A stretch of DNA of 6,191 bases from an uncultured Sphingobium sp. (GTDB lineage: Bacteria > Pseudomonadota > Alphaproteobacteria > Sphingomonadales > Sphingomonadaceae): assembly GCA_913773715.1 (NCBI GenBank), contig CAJYHD010000130.1, positions 1 through 6,191 on the forward strand, read 5' to 3'. Each line of letters opens with the position of its first letter. Position 1 is the stretch's first letter. A model generated the notes under the pieces. It did not search any database. It saw nothing but the letters and a program-made list of their open reading frames with translations, and was not told the DNA's origin. Position numbers and translations under genes: made by a program. Shown here in pieces: positions 1 to 6,191 of the stretch.

Positions 1-2040
1 GTCAGCCGTGCCCAAGCAGCTGGCAACACCCTGGCAGACCCTGAACGGGTCGAGGTGCTTCGTGGGCCGCAGGGCACGCTGTTCGGGCGTAACGCGGAAG
101 GTGGTGCGATCCGCATCGTCACGCGGCGCCCGACCGGCGTCTTCGGTGGCGACTTCCGCGCTTCGGTCGGCGAATATGGCAACCGCCATTACGTCGGACA
201 CCTCAACCTGCCCGAGTTCGCGGGCATCTCGATCAAGCTCGACGCGCTGCACGATGACGTTGGTGGCTACGTCAAGAATGGCACGACGCGGAACCCGCTG
301 GTCGCCAAGCAACATGATTTCGGCTATCAGAACAACACGGGCTTTCGCGGCGCGGTGCGGTTCAAGCCGGTCGACGGCCTGGTCTTCGACTATTCCTACA
401 CGCATCTCATTACGCGCGTCGCCAACGACTATTTCTCGCTGACCAATCCCGGTGCGCGTGCGCCGGCCGCTTATCCGCAGTTTATCCCGCCCCAGCGAGG
501 CAGTGCGGAGACCGACATTCACTCGTTCAACGATACGTCGTGGAGCGGATTGTATCAGGACGTTTTTCGCACCGCGACCGATGCGCATGCCTTCACCGCC
601 TCGTATGAGGTGACGGACCGCCTTCAATTGAAGGCGATCACTGGATATCGCCTGATCGACTTCCGGGGGCCGTCCAATCTGGGTGGCGCATTCGCCTTCG
701 TGAACAGTCCCTTCCTGATCCCGGCGGGATCGACCGTCGCCTCGCTCAACATCCAGCCGGCCTATGCGAACCAGCCGCTGAATGTTGCCGGCAGCACCCC
801 GGTCTATGCGATCAGCGGATCGACCCCGATCGTCAACGACCTCCACTCGAAAGCCTTCAGCCAGGAGCTGCAGCTGATCGGATCGACCGATACGCTCCAG
901 TATCAGTTCGGCGCCTATTATTACCATGAGGACGTGCTGGACGCCCGGTCCAGCGCCTTTACGCTCATCTACACCAATCCGACGTATACGAGCTTTCTGG
1001 CACTCAACCCGTTCCAATTGAGAGGGGCGGTGGCGAGCGCCGCGCTCGGCACGGGGGGGATTACCCGGATCACCGCTGAATCGCGGACCATCGCGGGCTA
1101 TGGTCAGGTGACGTGGTCGCCCGAATTCGCCGACGGCAATCTGCATCTGACCGGCGGTCTGCGCTATACGGACGACCAGAAGGACTTTCTGCGCACGCTG
1201 ACCAATGGCGCGCCGGTGAACAATGTCGGCACGCCGTTCCGTGCCAACCGGTTCGACCCGATGGCGACCATCTCCTATGATTTCACCAAGGACATCAACG
1301 CCTACGTCCGATACGCGACGGGCTATAAGGCCGCGGGGGTGAGCGTCCGCTCGCCCAACTTCCGCCCCTTCGGCCTCGAATCGGTCAAGTCCTATGAATT
1401 CGGCATCAAGAGCCAGTTTCTCGATCGCGCCCTGACCGCGAACGTCGCGCTGTTTCAGAACGACATCCGCAATCGCCAGCTCAATTTCCAGCCGGAGCCG
1501 ATTACCGCACCGAGCATTGTCGACACGGTCAATACGCCGGGGACGACCAGGGTGCGCGGCGCCGAACTGGAACTCGTCATGCGACCGACCAGGGACCTGT
1601 CGGTGAGCTTCAACGGTGCTTATACCACGTTCCGCCTGCCCAACGAATTGCTCGCCGCGAACGCGGCGCTGCCCGCATCTGCGCAGGGCTTCTACACGGT
1701 TCAGAACACGCCGGAACTCCAGGCAAGCACCTCGATCGACTGGACGGTGCTGCGGGTGGGCGACGTAACGCTCAATGCGCATGCCGACTATGCGTTTGCA
1801 GACAAGGTGTTCGGCACTGGTCGCGTCGCCGTCACGCAGTTCGTCTGGCCATTGGAACGTCACCAGGGCAATGCCCGCCTGACACTGGACGGCATCAAGC
1901 TAGGGCCGACGACGGCACGCCTTTCCGTCTATGCAAACAACGTCACCAACGAGATCTATCCGATCTACTCCGCGCCGAGCGGCAATTACATCCAGAATCA
2001 GCCGCGCCAGATTGGTGCGGAGCTTGGCGTCCGCTTCTAA
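1..2040 (+). CDS. TonB-dependent outer-membrane receptor (5' truncated by window edge)
   Basis: This is a ligand-gated outer-membrane beta-barrel that takes up large or scarce substrates using energy from TonB-ExbB-ExbD. The frame is open from base 1, and 679 residues are visible. Residues 14-41 carry the conserved plug-domain signature, including ERVEVLRGPQGTLFGRN followed by GGAIRIVT. This motif starts upstream of the first possible internal start (GTG at 55), so the true start, signal peptide, TonB box and first part of the plug lie off the left edge. The family is usually about 750-850 residues, so roughly 100-150 are missing. The rest shows alternating hydrophobic/aromatic strands typical of the barrel (for example HLTGGLRYTDDQKDF and YVRYATGYKAAGVSV) and ends in a C-terminal Phe (ELGVRF), the usual outer-membrane insertion signal. 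No frameshift is seen. The substrate cannot be read from sequence. Its position convergent with an oxygenase/dehydrogenase operon suggests uptake of that pathway's substrate rather than a siderophore, but that is inference. Confidence 0.95.
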   Translation, partial: VSRAQAAGNTLADPERVEVLRGPQGTLFGRNAEGGAIRIVTRRPTGVFGGDFRASVGEYGNRHYVGHLNLPEFAGISIKLDALHDDVGGYVKNGTTRNPLVAKQHDFGYQNNTGFRGAVRFKPVDGLVFDYSYTHLITRVANDYFSLTNPGARAPAAYPQFIPPQRGSAETDIHSFNDTSWSGLYQDVFRTATDAHAFTASYEVTDRLQLKAITGYRLIDFRGPSNLGGAFAFVNSPFLIPAGSTVASLNIQPAYANQPLNVAGSTPVYAISGSTPIVNDLHSKAFSQELQLIGSTDTLQYQFGAYYYHEDVLDARSSAFTLIYTNPTYTSFLALNPFQLRGAVASAALGTGGITRITAESRTIAGYGQVTWSPEFADGNLHLTGGLRYTDDQKDFLRTLTNGAPVNNVGTPFRANRFDPMATISYDFTKDINAYVRYATGYKAAGVSVRSPNFRPFGLESVKSYEFGIKSQFLDRALTANVALFQNDIRNRQLNFQPEPITAPSIVDTVNTPGTTRVRGAELELVMRPTRDLSVSFNGAYTTFRLPNELLAANAALPASAQGFYTVQNTPELQASTSIDWTVLRVGDVTLNAHADYAFADKVFGTGRVAVTQFVWPLERHQGNARLTLDGIKLGPTTARLSVYANNVTNEIYPIYSAPSGNYIQNQPRQIGAELGVRF

Positions 2041-2062
2041 ACCGCGGCGTTCGTGAACGATG

Positions 2063-2091
2063 GGGCGACGGGAAGACCGTCGCCCTTTTTC
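2063..2091 (+). terminator. Rho-independent terminator of the TonB-dependent receptor gene
   Basis: A perfect 9-bp GC-rich stem (GGGCGACGG at 2063-2071 pairing with CCGTCGCCC at 2077-2085) encloses the 5-base loop GAAGA and is followed directly by TTTTTC. It starts 22 bases after the receptor stop codon. The T-run is only on the + strand side; on the - strand the stem is followed by mixed sequence. It should therefore stop + strand transcription but not transcripts arriving from the convergent operon. Confidence 0.93.
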
Positions 2092-2309
2092 GTTGGGTTA
2101 CGTACGTGGCATGGAGCCTCAGGTGTCGCAGGGAGGCGTCACCCGGATGCGGCCGCCTCCTGTTCAGGGTGCAGGGCCATGCGGTGATAGGAATAGCGGA
2201 TATCGAAACCTATCCATTCTGCCGGGGTCGCAATCCATCGCCTCGCGAGGGATCGAACACGGCTCGGGCGGGGCGGTAGGGTAGTCGCCACCGCCCTCGG
2301 CTCCCGCCG
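2092..2309. other. Non-coding region between convergent genes
   Basis: No gene with convincing start, ribosome binding site and codon pattern is visible here. A + strand open frame (2060-2284) begins inside the terminator stem and has no recognisable protein features. On the - strand, the phase of the CoA-transferase stays open past its stop codon for 56 codons, to a TGA at 2139-2141, and encodes a Trp/Tyr/His-containing stretch (EWIGFDIRYSYHRM, about 2175-2216). This could be a remnant of a lost gene or chance. A 10-bp palindrome (CCTCGCGAGG, 2241-2250) lies inside it. No RNA gene or mobile-element end was recognised. Confidence 0.5.
2271..2296 (-). terminator. Possible weak terminator hairpin downstream of the CoA-transferase
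   Basis: Read on the - strand, 13 bases after the CoA-transferase stop, GGGCGGTGG can pair with CTACCGCCC (nine pairs, one of them G-U) around the 8-base loop CGACTACC. No U-tract follows, so it does not meet the intrinsic terminator pattern. It may act only as an mRNA 3'-end stabiliser, as a partner of Rho, or have no role. No better terminator for the - strand operon was found in the region. Confidence 0.3.
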
Positions 2310-3539
2310 TCAAATCACACCGGATGCCCGCAGACGCTCGCGTTGGTGCGCATCGATTCCAAGCCGTTGCTCAAGCACCTCGTCGGTATGCTGGCCGAAC
2401 ATCGGCGGCGGGGCATAGGTTTCGATCGGTGTGTCCGAATAGCGCAGCGGGCTACGTATGAGACCAAGGGCCGTGCCCAAGGGATGGTCGACCTCAACGC
2501 GGAGCCCACGGTGGCGGACGTGATCGTCCTGGAATACCTCGCCCAAATCGTTGACCGGGCCGCTCGGCACGCCCGCCCGGTCGAGCCGGTCGAGCCATTC
2601 CGCGCGTGACCGGGTCATGAAGATCGCGTTGAACACCTCGGTCAGCGCATCGCGGTTGCGGACGCGATCGGCGTTGGTGCGGAAGCGCTCGTCCTCGATC
2701 AGCTCGGGACGCTCCACGGCGTGGCACAGCCGGACATATTGGGTCTCGTTGCCCGCGGTCAGCATGATCGGCCGATCCGCCGTGGGGAACATCGCCGCCG
2801 GCATGCCGCCGTTGCCCTGCGTGCCGCGCCGAACCGGCACCTCGCCGGAAATCAGGTGGATCTGCGCATAATGCGACATGGCGGCGACGACCGAATCGAG
2901 CAGAGCGATATCGATCGACTGGCCGCTGCCGCCCTGCGCGTCGCGATGGTAGAGCGCGCCGAGCACGGCCGACAGCGCGTTGAGCGATGCCAGCACGTCG
3001 GCGATCGACGGTCCGATTTTCATGGGGCCGCCGCCCTCGACACCATCGGGCAGACCGGTCACGCTCATCAGGCCACCCATGCCCTGAAAGATCGCATCAT
3101 ATCCAGGCCGCTTCGCATACGGCCCATCCTTCCCGTAACCCGTGATCGAGCAATAGATCAGGCGTGGGTTCAGTGCCTTAAGGCTTTCATAGTCGAGGCC
3201 GTATCGCTTGAGATCGCCGACCTTGTAATTCTCCAGCAGCACGTCCGCCTGCGTGGCGAGACGTCGGATCAGATCCTGCCCCTCGGGCGTCGCGATGTTG
3301 ATCGTGACCGACTTTTTGTTGCGGTTGGCGGAGATGTAGAAGGCGTTCTCGCGCGTCGGGCGTCCTTCCGCGTCGGTCAGATAGGGCGCGCCGTAGATGC
3401 GGGAATCGTCGCCGCTGCCGGGCCGCTCGACCTTGGTCACGTCGGCGCCGAGGTCGCCCAGCATCTGCGCGGTCAGCGGCCCGGCGAGGACGCGGGTGAG
3501 GTCTAGGACACGGATGCCGGAAAGCGGAAGATCGGCCAT
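2310..3539 (-). CDS. Class III (CaiB/BaiF family) acyl-CoA transferase
   Basis: It is predicted to move coenzyme A from an acyl-CoA donor to a carboxylic acid, activating the acid for cytoplasmic breakdown. The protein has 409 residues, full length for the family (about 400). The N-terminus has the typical opening LSGIRVLDLTRVLAGP (residues 6-21), then LGDLGADVTKVERPGSGDD (28-46), NRNKKSVTINI (72-82), and the family block SITGYGKDGPYAKRPGYD (131-148). Asp181, in IGPSIADVLA, aligns by motif with the catalytic aspartate that forms the acyl-anhydride intermediate in formyl-CoA transferase and CaiB; this was judged by eye. ATG at 3539 is chosen because AGGAG lies 7 bases upstream and the conserved domain begins a few residues in. 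It is the third gene of the - strand set, 56 bases after the flavoprotein stop. The family includes formyl-CoA, carnitine, bile-acid and dicarboxylate transferases, and the sequence does not decide between substrates. Confidence 0.93.
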   Translation of the reverse strand: MADLPLSGIRVLDLTRVLAGPLTAQMLGDLGADVTKVERPGSGDDSRIYGAPYLTDAEGRPTRENAFYISANRNKKSVTINIATPEGQDLIRRLATQADVLLENYKVGDLKRYGLDYESLKALNPRLIYCSITGYGKDGPYAKRPGYDAIFQGMGGLMSVTGLPDGVEGGGPMKIGPSIADVLASLNALSAVLGALYHRDAQGGSGQSIDIALLDSVVAAMSHYAQIHLISGEVPVRRGTQGNGGMPAAMFPTADRPIMLTAGNETQYVRLCHAVERPELIEDERFRTNADRVRNRDALTEVFNAIFMTRSRAEWLDRLDRAGVPSGPVNDLGEVFQDDHVRHRGLRVEVDHPLGTALGLIRSPLRYSDTPIETYAPPPMFGQHTDEVLEQRLGIDAHQRERLRASGVI

Positions 3540-3546
3540 GGATATG

Positions 3547-3551
3547 CTCCT
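3547..3551 (-). promoter_or_regulatory. Ribosome binding site of the CoA-transferase
   Basis: On the - strand AGGAG sits 7 bases before the ATG at 3539-3537, an optimal Shine-Dalgarno spacing. It fixes this start over in-frame alternatives further upstream. It also shows that this gene can be translated independently of the flavoprotein gene before it. Confidence 0.8.
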
Positions 3552-3561
3552 GTCGAGAAAC

Positions 3562-3580
3562 GCGCCCACCCCGGGGGCGC
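3562..3580 (-). other. Small hairpin in the gap between flavoprotein and CoA-transferase
   Basis: Read on the - strand, GCGCCC pairs perfectly with GGGCGC around a 7-base loop (CCGGGGT), followed by GTTTCTC. It lies between the flavoprotein stop and the CoA-transferase ribosome binding site. The stem is short and the T content after it is low, so it may be a partial terminator, an mRNA processing or stability element, or chance in GC-rich DNA. Confidence 0.25.
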
Positions 3581-3595
3581 TCGCGGGCAATGAGA

Positions 3596-5281
3596 CTAAC
3601 GGTTGCTCCGCACGGCGCGGCGCGCGGCACGCAGGCCGAAGATGAAGGATGCCGCAATCGATGCACCGGCCCCCGGATAGACGCCACCCGTCACCGATGC
3701 GGTGCAATTGCCCGTGGCGTAGAGACCCGGGATCGCGCGGCCATCCGGTCTCAGGACGCGGCCGTCCTCGTCGGTCACGAGGCCGCCATAGGTGCCGACG
3801 TCGCCGGGAAACATGCGCACGGCGTAGAAGGGCGGCCGATCGATCGCCCCGAGGCAAGGGTTAGGCTTCACCGACGCATCGCCGCCGAAGCGATCGTAGT
3901 GGCGGCCGCCCTTGTTGAAATCCTCGTCGACCCCGGTCTTGGCGAAGCGGGTCATCCGTTCCGCGCTGCGCTTCAGCCCGGCGGCATCGACGCCGATCTT
4001 GGCGGCGAGTTCGTCAAGGCTGTCGGCCTTGACCATATAGCCTTTTTCAAACCAGCTCGGCGGGGTTAGCAGGGGGGGATATTTGCCCCAGACGTAATTG
4101 TTGCGGTGGCGGCTATCGAGGATCGCCCAGCTCGGCTGCCCGGTGCGCTCGGCGACATCGTGCATCCGCTCACCGGTTTCCATATAGCTGCCCGCTTCGT
4201 TGCAGAAGCGGTCGCCGTTCACGTCGACCAGCATCATATACGGCTTGGCCAGGTCCTGCGGGTGCATCAGCGGCACCTCGGCCCCGGGGGGCAAAGATCC
4301 GGGGATCCACACCGCCTTGTCGAGATTGTCGGTGTCGGCGCCAAGGGCGATCGCGCGTTCCAGCATCTCGCCGGTGTCGCCGGGATTGGCGTTGGTCCAG
4401 GTCGTCGACGTGCTTGTCCGATGATAGCGGTCGCGCATCGCCTGGTTGCGCGCGAAGCCGCCGACGTTGAGCAGGACGCCATCGCGCGCGCCGATCCGGC
4501 GCCGTTCGCCATGCATGGTCGCGACGACGCCGATGACGGCGGCGCTGTCCGACAGGATGAAGTCCTCGACACCGGTATTGATGCGGATGTCGATATCGTT
4601 GCGCAGCGCTGCATCCAGCATCTGCGCCTGAATCGCGGTGCCGGCGCTGACCAGATGCTTGCCGGTGATCCGCATCCGCATCATCCGGAACGCCAGCGCC
4701 AATGCGGCCAGGCGGCCCTCCCAGGTGCGCTTGGCGAGCGACACACGATGCATCTCGCGCCGCTTGAACGGCACGGGGAACGGACCACGCCGCAGCCGGC
4801 CTTCCCATGCGCCGAGCTTTCGCGTGTCGAACAGCGTCATGCCCAGCGAACGGCCGCGCGGCGCGCCACCGGGTCGGTCGTCGTAATAGTCGGACCAACC
4901 GTCGAACCGTCGGAAGCGAACGCCCTTGCCTTCCAGGAATTCGACCATTTCCGGCCCGGTGCGCAGATAGGCATCGGTGCGGGCGGGCGTTACGCCCTTG
5001 CCGCCGCTGGCGGTGTCGCCGACGGTCGCGGCCAAATACTCCAACCCGCGCTCGTAACTGTCCGGGATGCCGTCGCGCTTCAGCAGCGGGTTGTTGGGGA
5101 TCCATAGCACGCCCCCCGACATGGCGGTCGATCCACCGACCTTGTCGGTCTTTTCCAACACCATCGGCGTCTTGCCCGCGTCCTTCACAGCCAGCGCGGC
5201 GGCGAAGGAGCCGCCGCCCGACCCGACGATCAGGAAGTCGACCTCCACGTCAAAGGCCTCGCTGCCCGGCGTCTGCGTCAT
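3596..5281 (-). CDS. FAD-dependent dehydrogenase, 3-ketosteroid-delta1-dehydrogenase-like
   Basis: This is a soluble flavoprotein of the FAD_binding_2 (fumarate reductase/KstD) family with 561 residues. KstD enzymes remove hydrogens from C1-C2 of a 3-ketosteroid ring. Residues 16-44 form the FAD-binding Rossmann start (FLIVGSGGGS, then VLEK), followed by KVGGSTAMSGGVLWIPNN (47-64). The C-terminal FAD block includes FPGDVGTYGG (491-500) and GLYATGNCTASVTGG (519-533). Residues 535-539 (YPGAG) match the Tyr487/Gly491 pair of Rhodococcus KstD1, which polarises the substrate keto group. Tyr366 (NEAGSYMETG) and Tyr132/133 (WSDYYDDRPGG) are candidates for the other two catalytic tyrosines; this alignment is by eye. 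No signal peptide or membrane segment is seen. ATG at 5281 overlaps the stop of the upstream oxygenase gene by 4 bases and lies 15 residues before the conserved domain; only a weak GAG precedes it, 8 bases upstream. The family assignment is firm. The substrate (steroid or other cyclic ketone) is inferred, and some relatives are annotated only as FAD-binding proteins. Confidence 0.9.
   Translation of the reverse strand: MTQTPGSEAFDVEVDFLIVGSGGGSFAAALAVKDAGKTPMVLEKTDKVGGSTAMSGGVLWIPNNPLLKRDGIPDSYERGLEYLAATVGDTASGGKGVTPARTDAYLRTGPEMVEFLEGKGVRFRRFDGWSDYYDDRPGGAPRGRSLGMTLFDTRKLGAWEGRLRRGPFPVPFKRREMHRVSLAKRTWEGRLAALALAFRMMRMRITGKHLVSAGTAIQAQMLDAALRNDIDIRINTGVEDFILSDSAAVIGVVATMHGERRRIGARDGVLLNVGGFARNQAMRDRYHRTSTSTTWTNANPGDTGEMLERAIALGADTDNLDKAVWIPGSLPPGAEVPLMHPQDLAKPYMMLVDVNGDRFCNEAGSYMETGERMHDVAERTGQPSWAILDSRHRNNYVWGKYPPLLTPPSWFEKGYMVKADSLDELAAKIGVDAAGLKRSAERMTRFAKTGVDEDFNKGGRHYDRFGGDASVKPNPCLGAIDRPPFYAVRMFPGDVGTYGGLVTDEDGRVLRPDGRAIPGLYATGNCTASVTGGVYPGAGASIAASFIFGLRAARRAVRSNR
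5278..5281 (-). promoter_or_regulatory. ATGA stop/start overlap (translational coupling)
   Basis: On the - strand the oxygenase TGA stop (5280-5278) overlaps the flavoprotein ATG (5281-5279). With no strong Shine-Dalgarno in front of the ATG, translation of the flavoprotein probably depends on ribosomes finishing the oxygenase. This suggests linked production of the two enzymes. Confidence 0.75.
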
Positions 5282-6191
5282 GCCAGAAACTCGTGCAGCG
5301 CCCGATGGAAGTTCGATACCGCGAGTTCCTGCTTCGGATTGGTCCGCGATCCCTTGAAGCCGCGACTCTTCATGCCCTGCTGAATGTCGGCCATGTTCTG
5401 GAAGTCCTGCGTCAGGATCAGGCCCCAGTCGGCGACGCTGGTAATATCCGGGCGGACCGACAGCTCGGGACGCGGTTCCTGGCCTTCCGGATAGCGCTCG
5501 AGGGCGTAGACGTCGAAGATGCAGCTGTCGGGATCCTCGCCGTTCGGCCGCGCGCGGTAGCCGAGCAGGTGGCAGGGACCGTGCAGGAACACCATGTTCG
5601 GGAAGAGATGCCACGACGTTCCGGCCTTGCCCATCGCTTCGGGCGTCAGGTTGGCGGGCCAGCCTGCGCCGCCGGCCTCATGCTCCTCCCGGTTGAAGCG
5701 CATGAAGGCGCGTACGACGTCCATGGGCTCCGCGTCGGCGGGCACCTCTTCGCGTAGCCGCTTCGCGGCGCGCAGGGTGTGCTCGGTCATCGTCGTGTCG
5801 AGCGTTTCCAAGAGTTCCTCGAACACGCTGACGACCGCTTCGCGCACGTCGAGATCGGCCGGAGGATCTCCAAGCCGGGGTGAGGGCAGGCCGAGCGGGC
5901 GGCCCGGACCATAGCCGAACATGCCGTGCAACCCGTGCTTGCGGCTGACGGTATAATCGGAGGTGAAGGCGAGCAGCTGCCGGTGCGTCGTCTGGACGTG
6001 ATAGCCCTCGGTAAAGGCCTCCAGCGCGACCTTCCAATTGGCGGGCAGGATCGCCTGACGCCGCCATTTGTAACGCATCTTGCCGATTTCGAACATGTCG
6101 AGATATTCGGGCGCCGGGTTCAGCCATTCCAGCAGCGGCGGCGTCTCCGCGTCCGGGCAGACGAATACCCAGCCGCTCCAGGTGTCGACAC
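5278..6191 (-). CDS. Rieske-type ring-hydroxylating oxygenase, alpha subunit (N-terminus beyond window edge)
   Basis: This is the catalytic subunit of a Rieske non-heme iron oxygenase, which uses O2 and electrons from a reductase/ferredoxin to hydroxylate a ring or demethylate its substrate. The last 303 residues are visible, and the frame is open to the edge. The visible start (VDTWSGWVFV) corresponds to the end of the Rieske domain; the [2Fe-2S] Cys/His motifs would lie off the window. The C-terminal catalytic domain is clear: NWKVALEAFTEGYHVQTTH (residues 51-69) carries the 2-His part of the iron site (His64 and His69, spaced H-x4-H as in naphthalene dioxygenase). Asp262 in LILTQDFQNM is the likely third ligand, judged by position and context. 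The family is about 430-450 residues, so roughly 130-150 are missing. The internal ATG at 6096 is not the start because family sequence continues upstream. No beta subunit, ferredoxin or reductase is in the window. The substrate is unknown; the iron-site motif resembles general aromatic-ring dioxygenases more than canonical KshA. Confidence 0.92.
   Translation of the reverse strand, partial: VDTWSGWVFVCPDAETPPLLEWLNPAPEYLDMFEIGKMRYKWRRQAILPANWKVALEAFTEGYHVQTTHRQLLAFTSDYTVSRKHGLHGMFGYGPGRPLGLPSPRLGDPPADLDVREAVVSVFEELLETLDTTMTEHTLRAAKRLREEVPADAEPMDVVRAFMRFNREEHEAGGAGWPANLTPEAMGKAGTSWHLFPNMVFLHGPCHLLGYRARPNGEDPDSCIFDVYALERYPEGQEPRPELSVRPDITSVADWGLILTQDFQNMADIQQGMKSRGFKGSRTNPKQELAVSNFHRALHEFLA

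Noticed and set aside
727..890. Recurring GGATCGACC in the receptor gene
   Set aside because: It arises from repeated Gly-Ser-Thr codons in extracellular-loop or strand sequence at irregular spacing, and is not a repeat array or operator.
2241..2250. 10-bp palindrome CCTCGCGAGG as a regulator site
   Set aside because: It is short, single, and located between 3' ends of convergent genes, where no promoter is expected.
2060..2284. Small + strand open frame between the receptor and the operon
   Set aside because: It begins within the terminator stem, has no ribosome binding site and no recognisable protein features.
2721..3506. + strand open frame (261 codons) antisense to the CoA-transferase
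   Set aside because: It lies wholly within a gene with clear family motifs, and its own translation shows no domain and only antisense-type composition.
3540..3857. Possible N-terminal extension of the CoA-transferase
   Set aside because: The frame is open, but this stretch overlaps the flavoprotein C-terminus and is Arg-rich without family similarity. The ATG at 3539 has an ideal ribosome binding site.
4106..5107. Long + strand open frame (333 codons) antisense to the flavoprotein gene
   Set aside because: It has no recognisable domain and mirrors the codon structure of the well-supported flavoprotein on the opposite strand, a common effect in GC-rich coding DNA.
5282..5614. Possible N-terminal extension of the flavoprotein
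   Set aside because: The open frame overlaps the oxygenase catalytic domain. The FAD-binding motif begins shortly after the ATG at 5281, and the ATGA overlap is a typical operon junction.
4807..5757. + strand open frame (316 codons) spanning the flavoprotein/oxygenase junction
   Set aside because: Its translation is dominated by Arg, Pro, Ser and Ala with no motifs, and it runs across two real genes on the other strand.

Overview
The window is GC-rich and densely coding. It looks like an accessory catabolic locus from an alphaproteobacterium, most plausibly a sphingomonad (Sphingomonadales). That lineage call is inferred from composition, from the style of the TonB-dependent receptor, and from its pairing with a Rieske oxygenase, a ketosteroid-dehydrogenase-like flavoprotein and a class III CoA-transferase. 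No rRNA, tRNA or other taxonomic marker is present.

Layout: the left third (1-2040, + strand) is a TonB-dependent outer-membrane receptor whose N-terminus lies beyond the left edge. It ends at a textbook intrinsic terminator (2063-2091). A 269-base non-coding region (2041-2309) separates it from three convergent genes on the - strand. Read in their transcriptional direction, from right to left, these are a Rieske-type ring-hydroxylating oxygenase alpha subunit (5278-6191, N-terminal Rieske half beyond the right edge), an FAD-dependent dehydrogenase related to 3-ketosteroid-delta1-dehydrogenases (3596-5281), and a CaiB/BaiF (class III) CoA-transferase (2310-3539).

The first two - strand genes overlap by an ATGA. 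The third follows after 56 bases with its own good ribosome binding site, so all three probably share one mRNA whose promoter lies outside the window. The enzyme classes fit together: O2-dependent hydroxylation of a ring, flavin-dependent desaturation of a cyclic ketone or related alicyclic compound, and CoA activation of a carboxylate for further breakdown. The neighbouring receptor could supply uptake of the hydrophobic substrate. Steroids, bile acids or diterpenoids are reasonable candidates, but nothing in the sequence fixes the compound. The pathway reading is inference; the gene families are well supported.

The many other long open frames here, antisense to or out of frame with these four genes, are the usual by-product of high GC and are not annotated.
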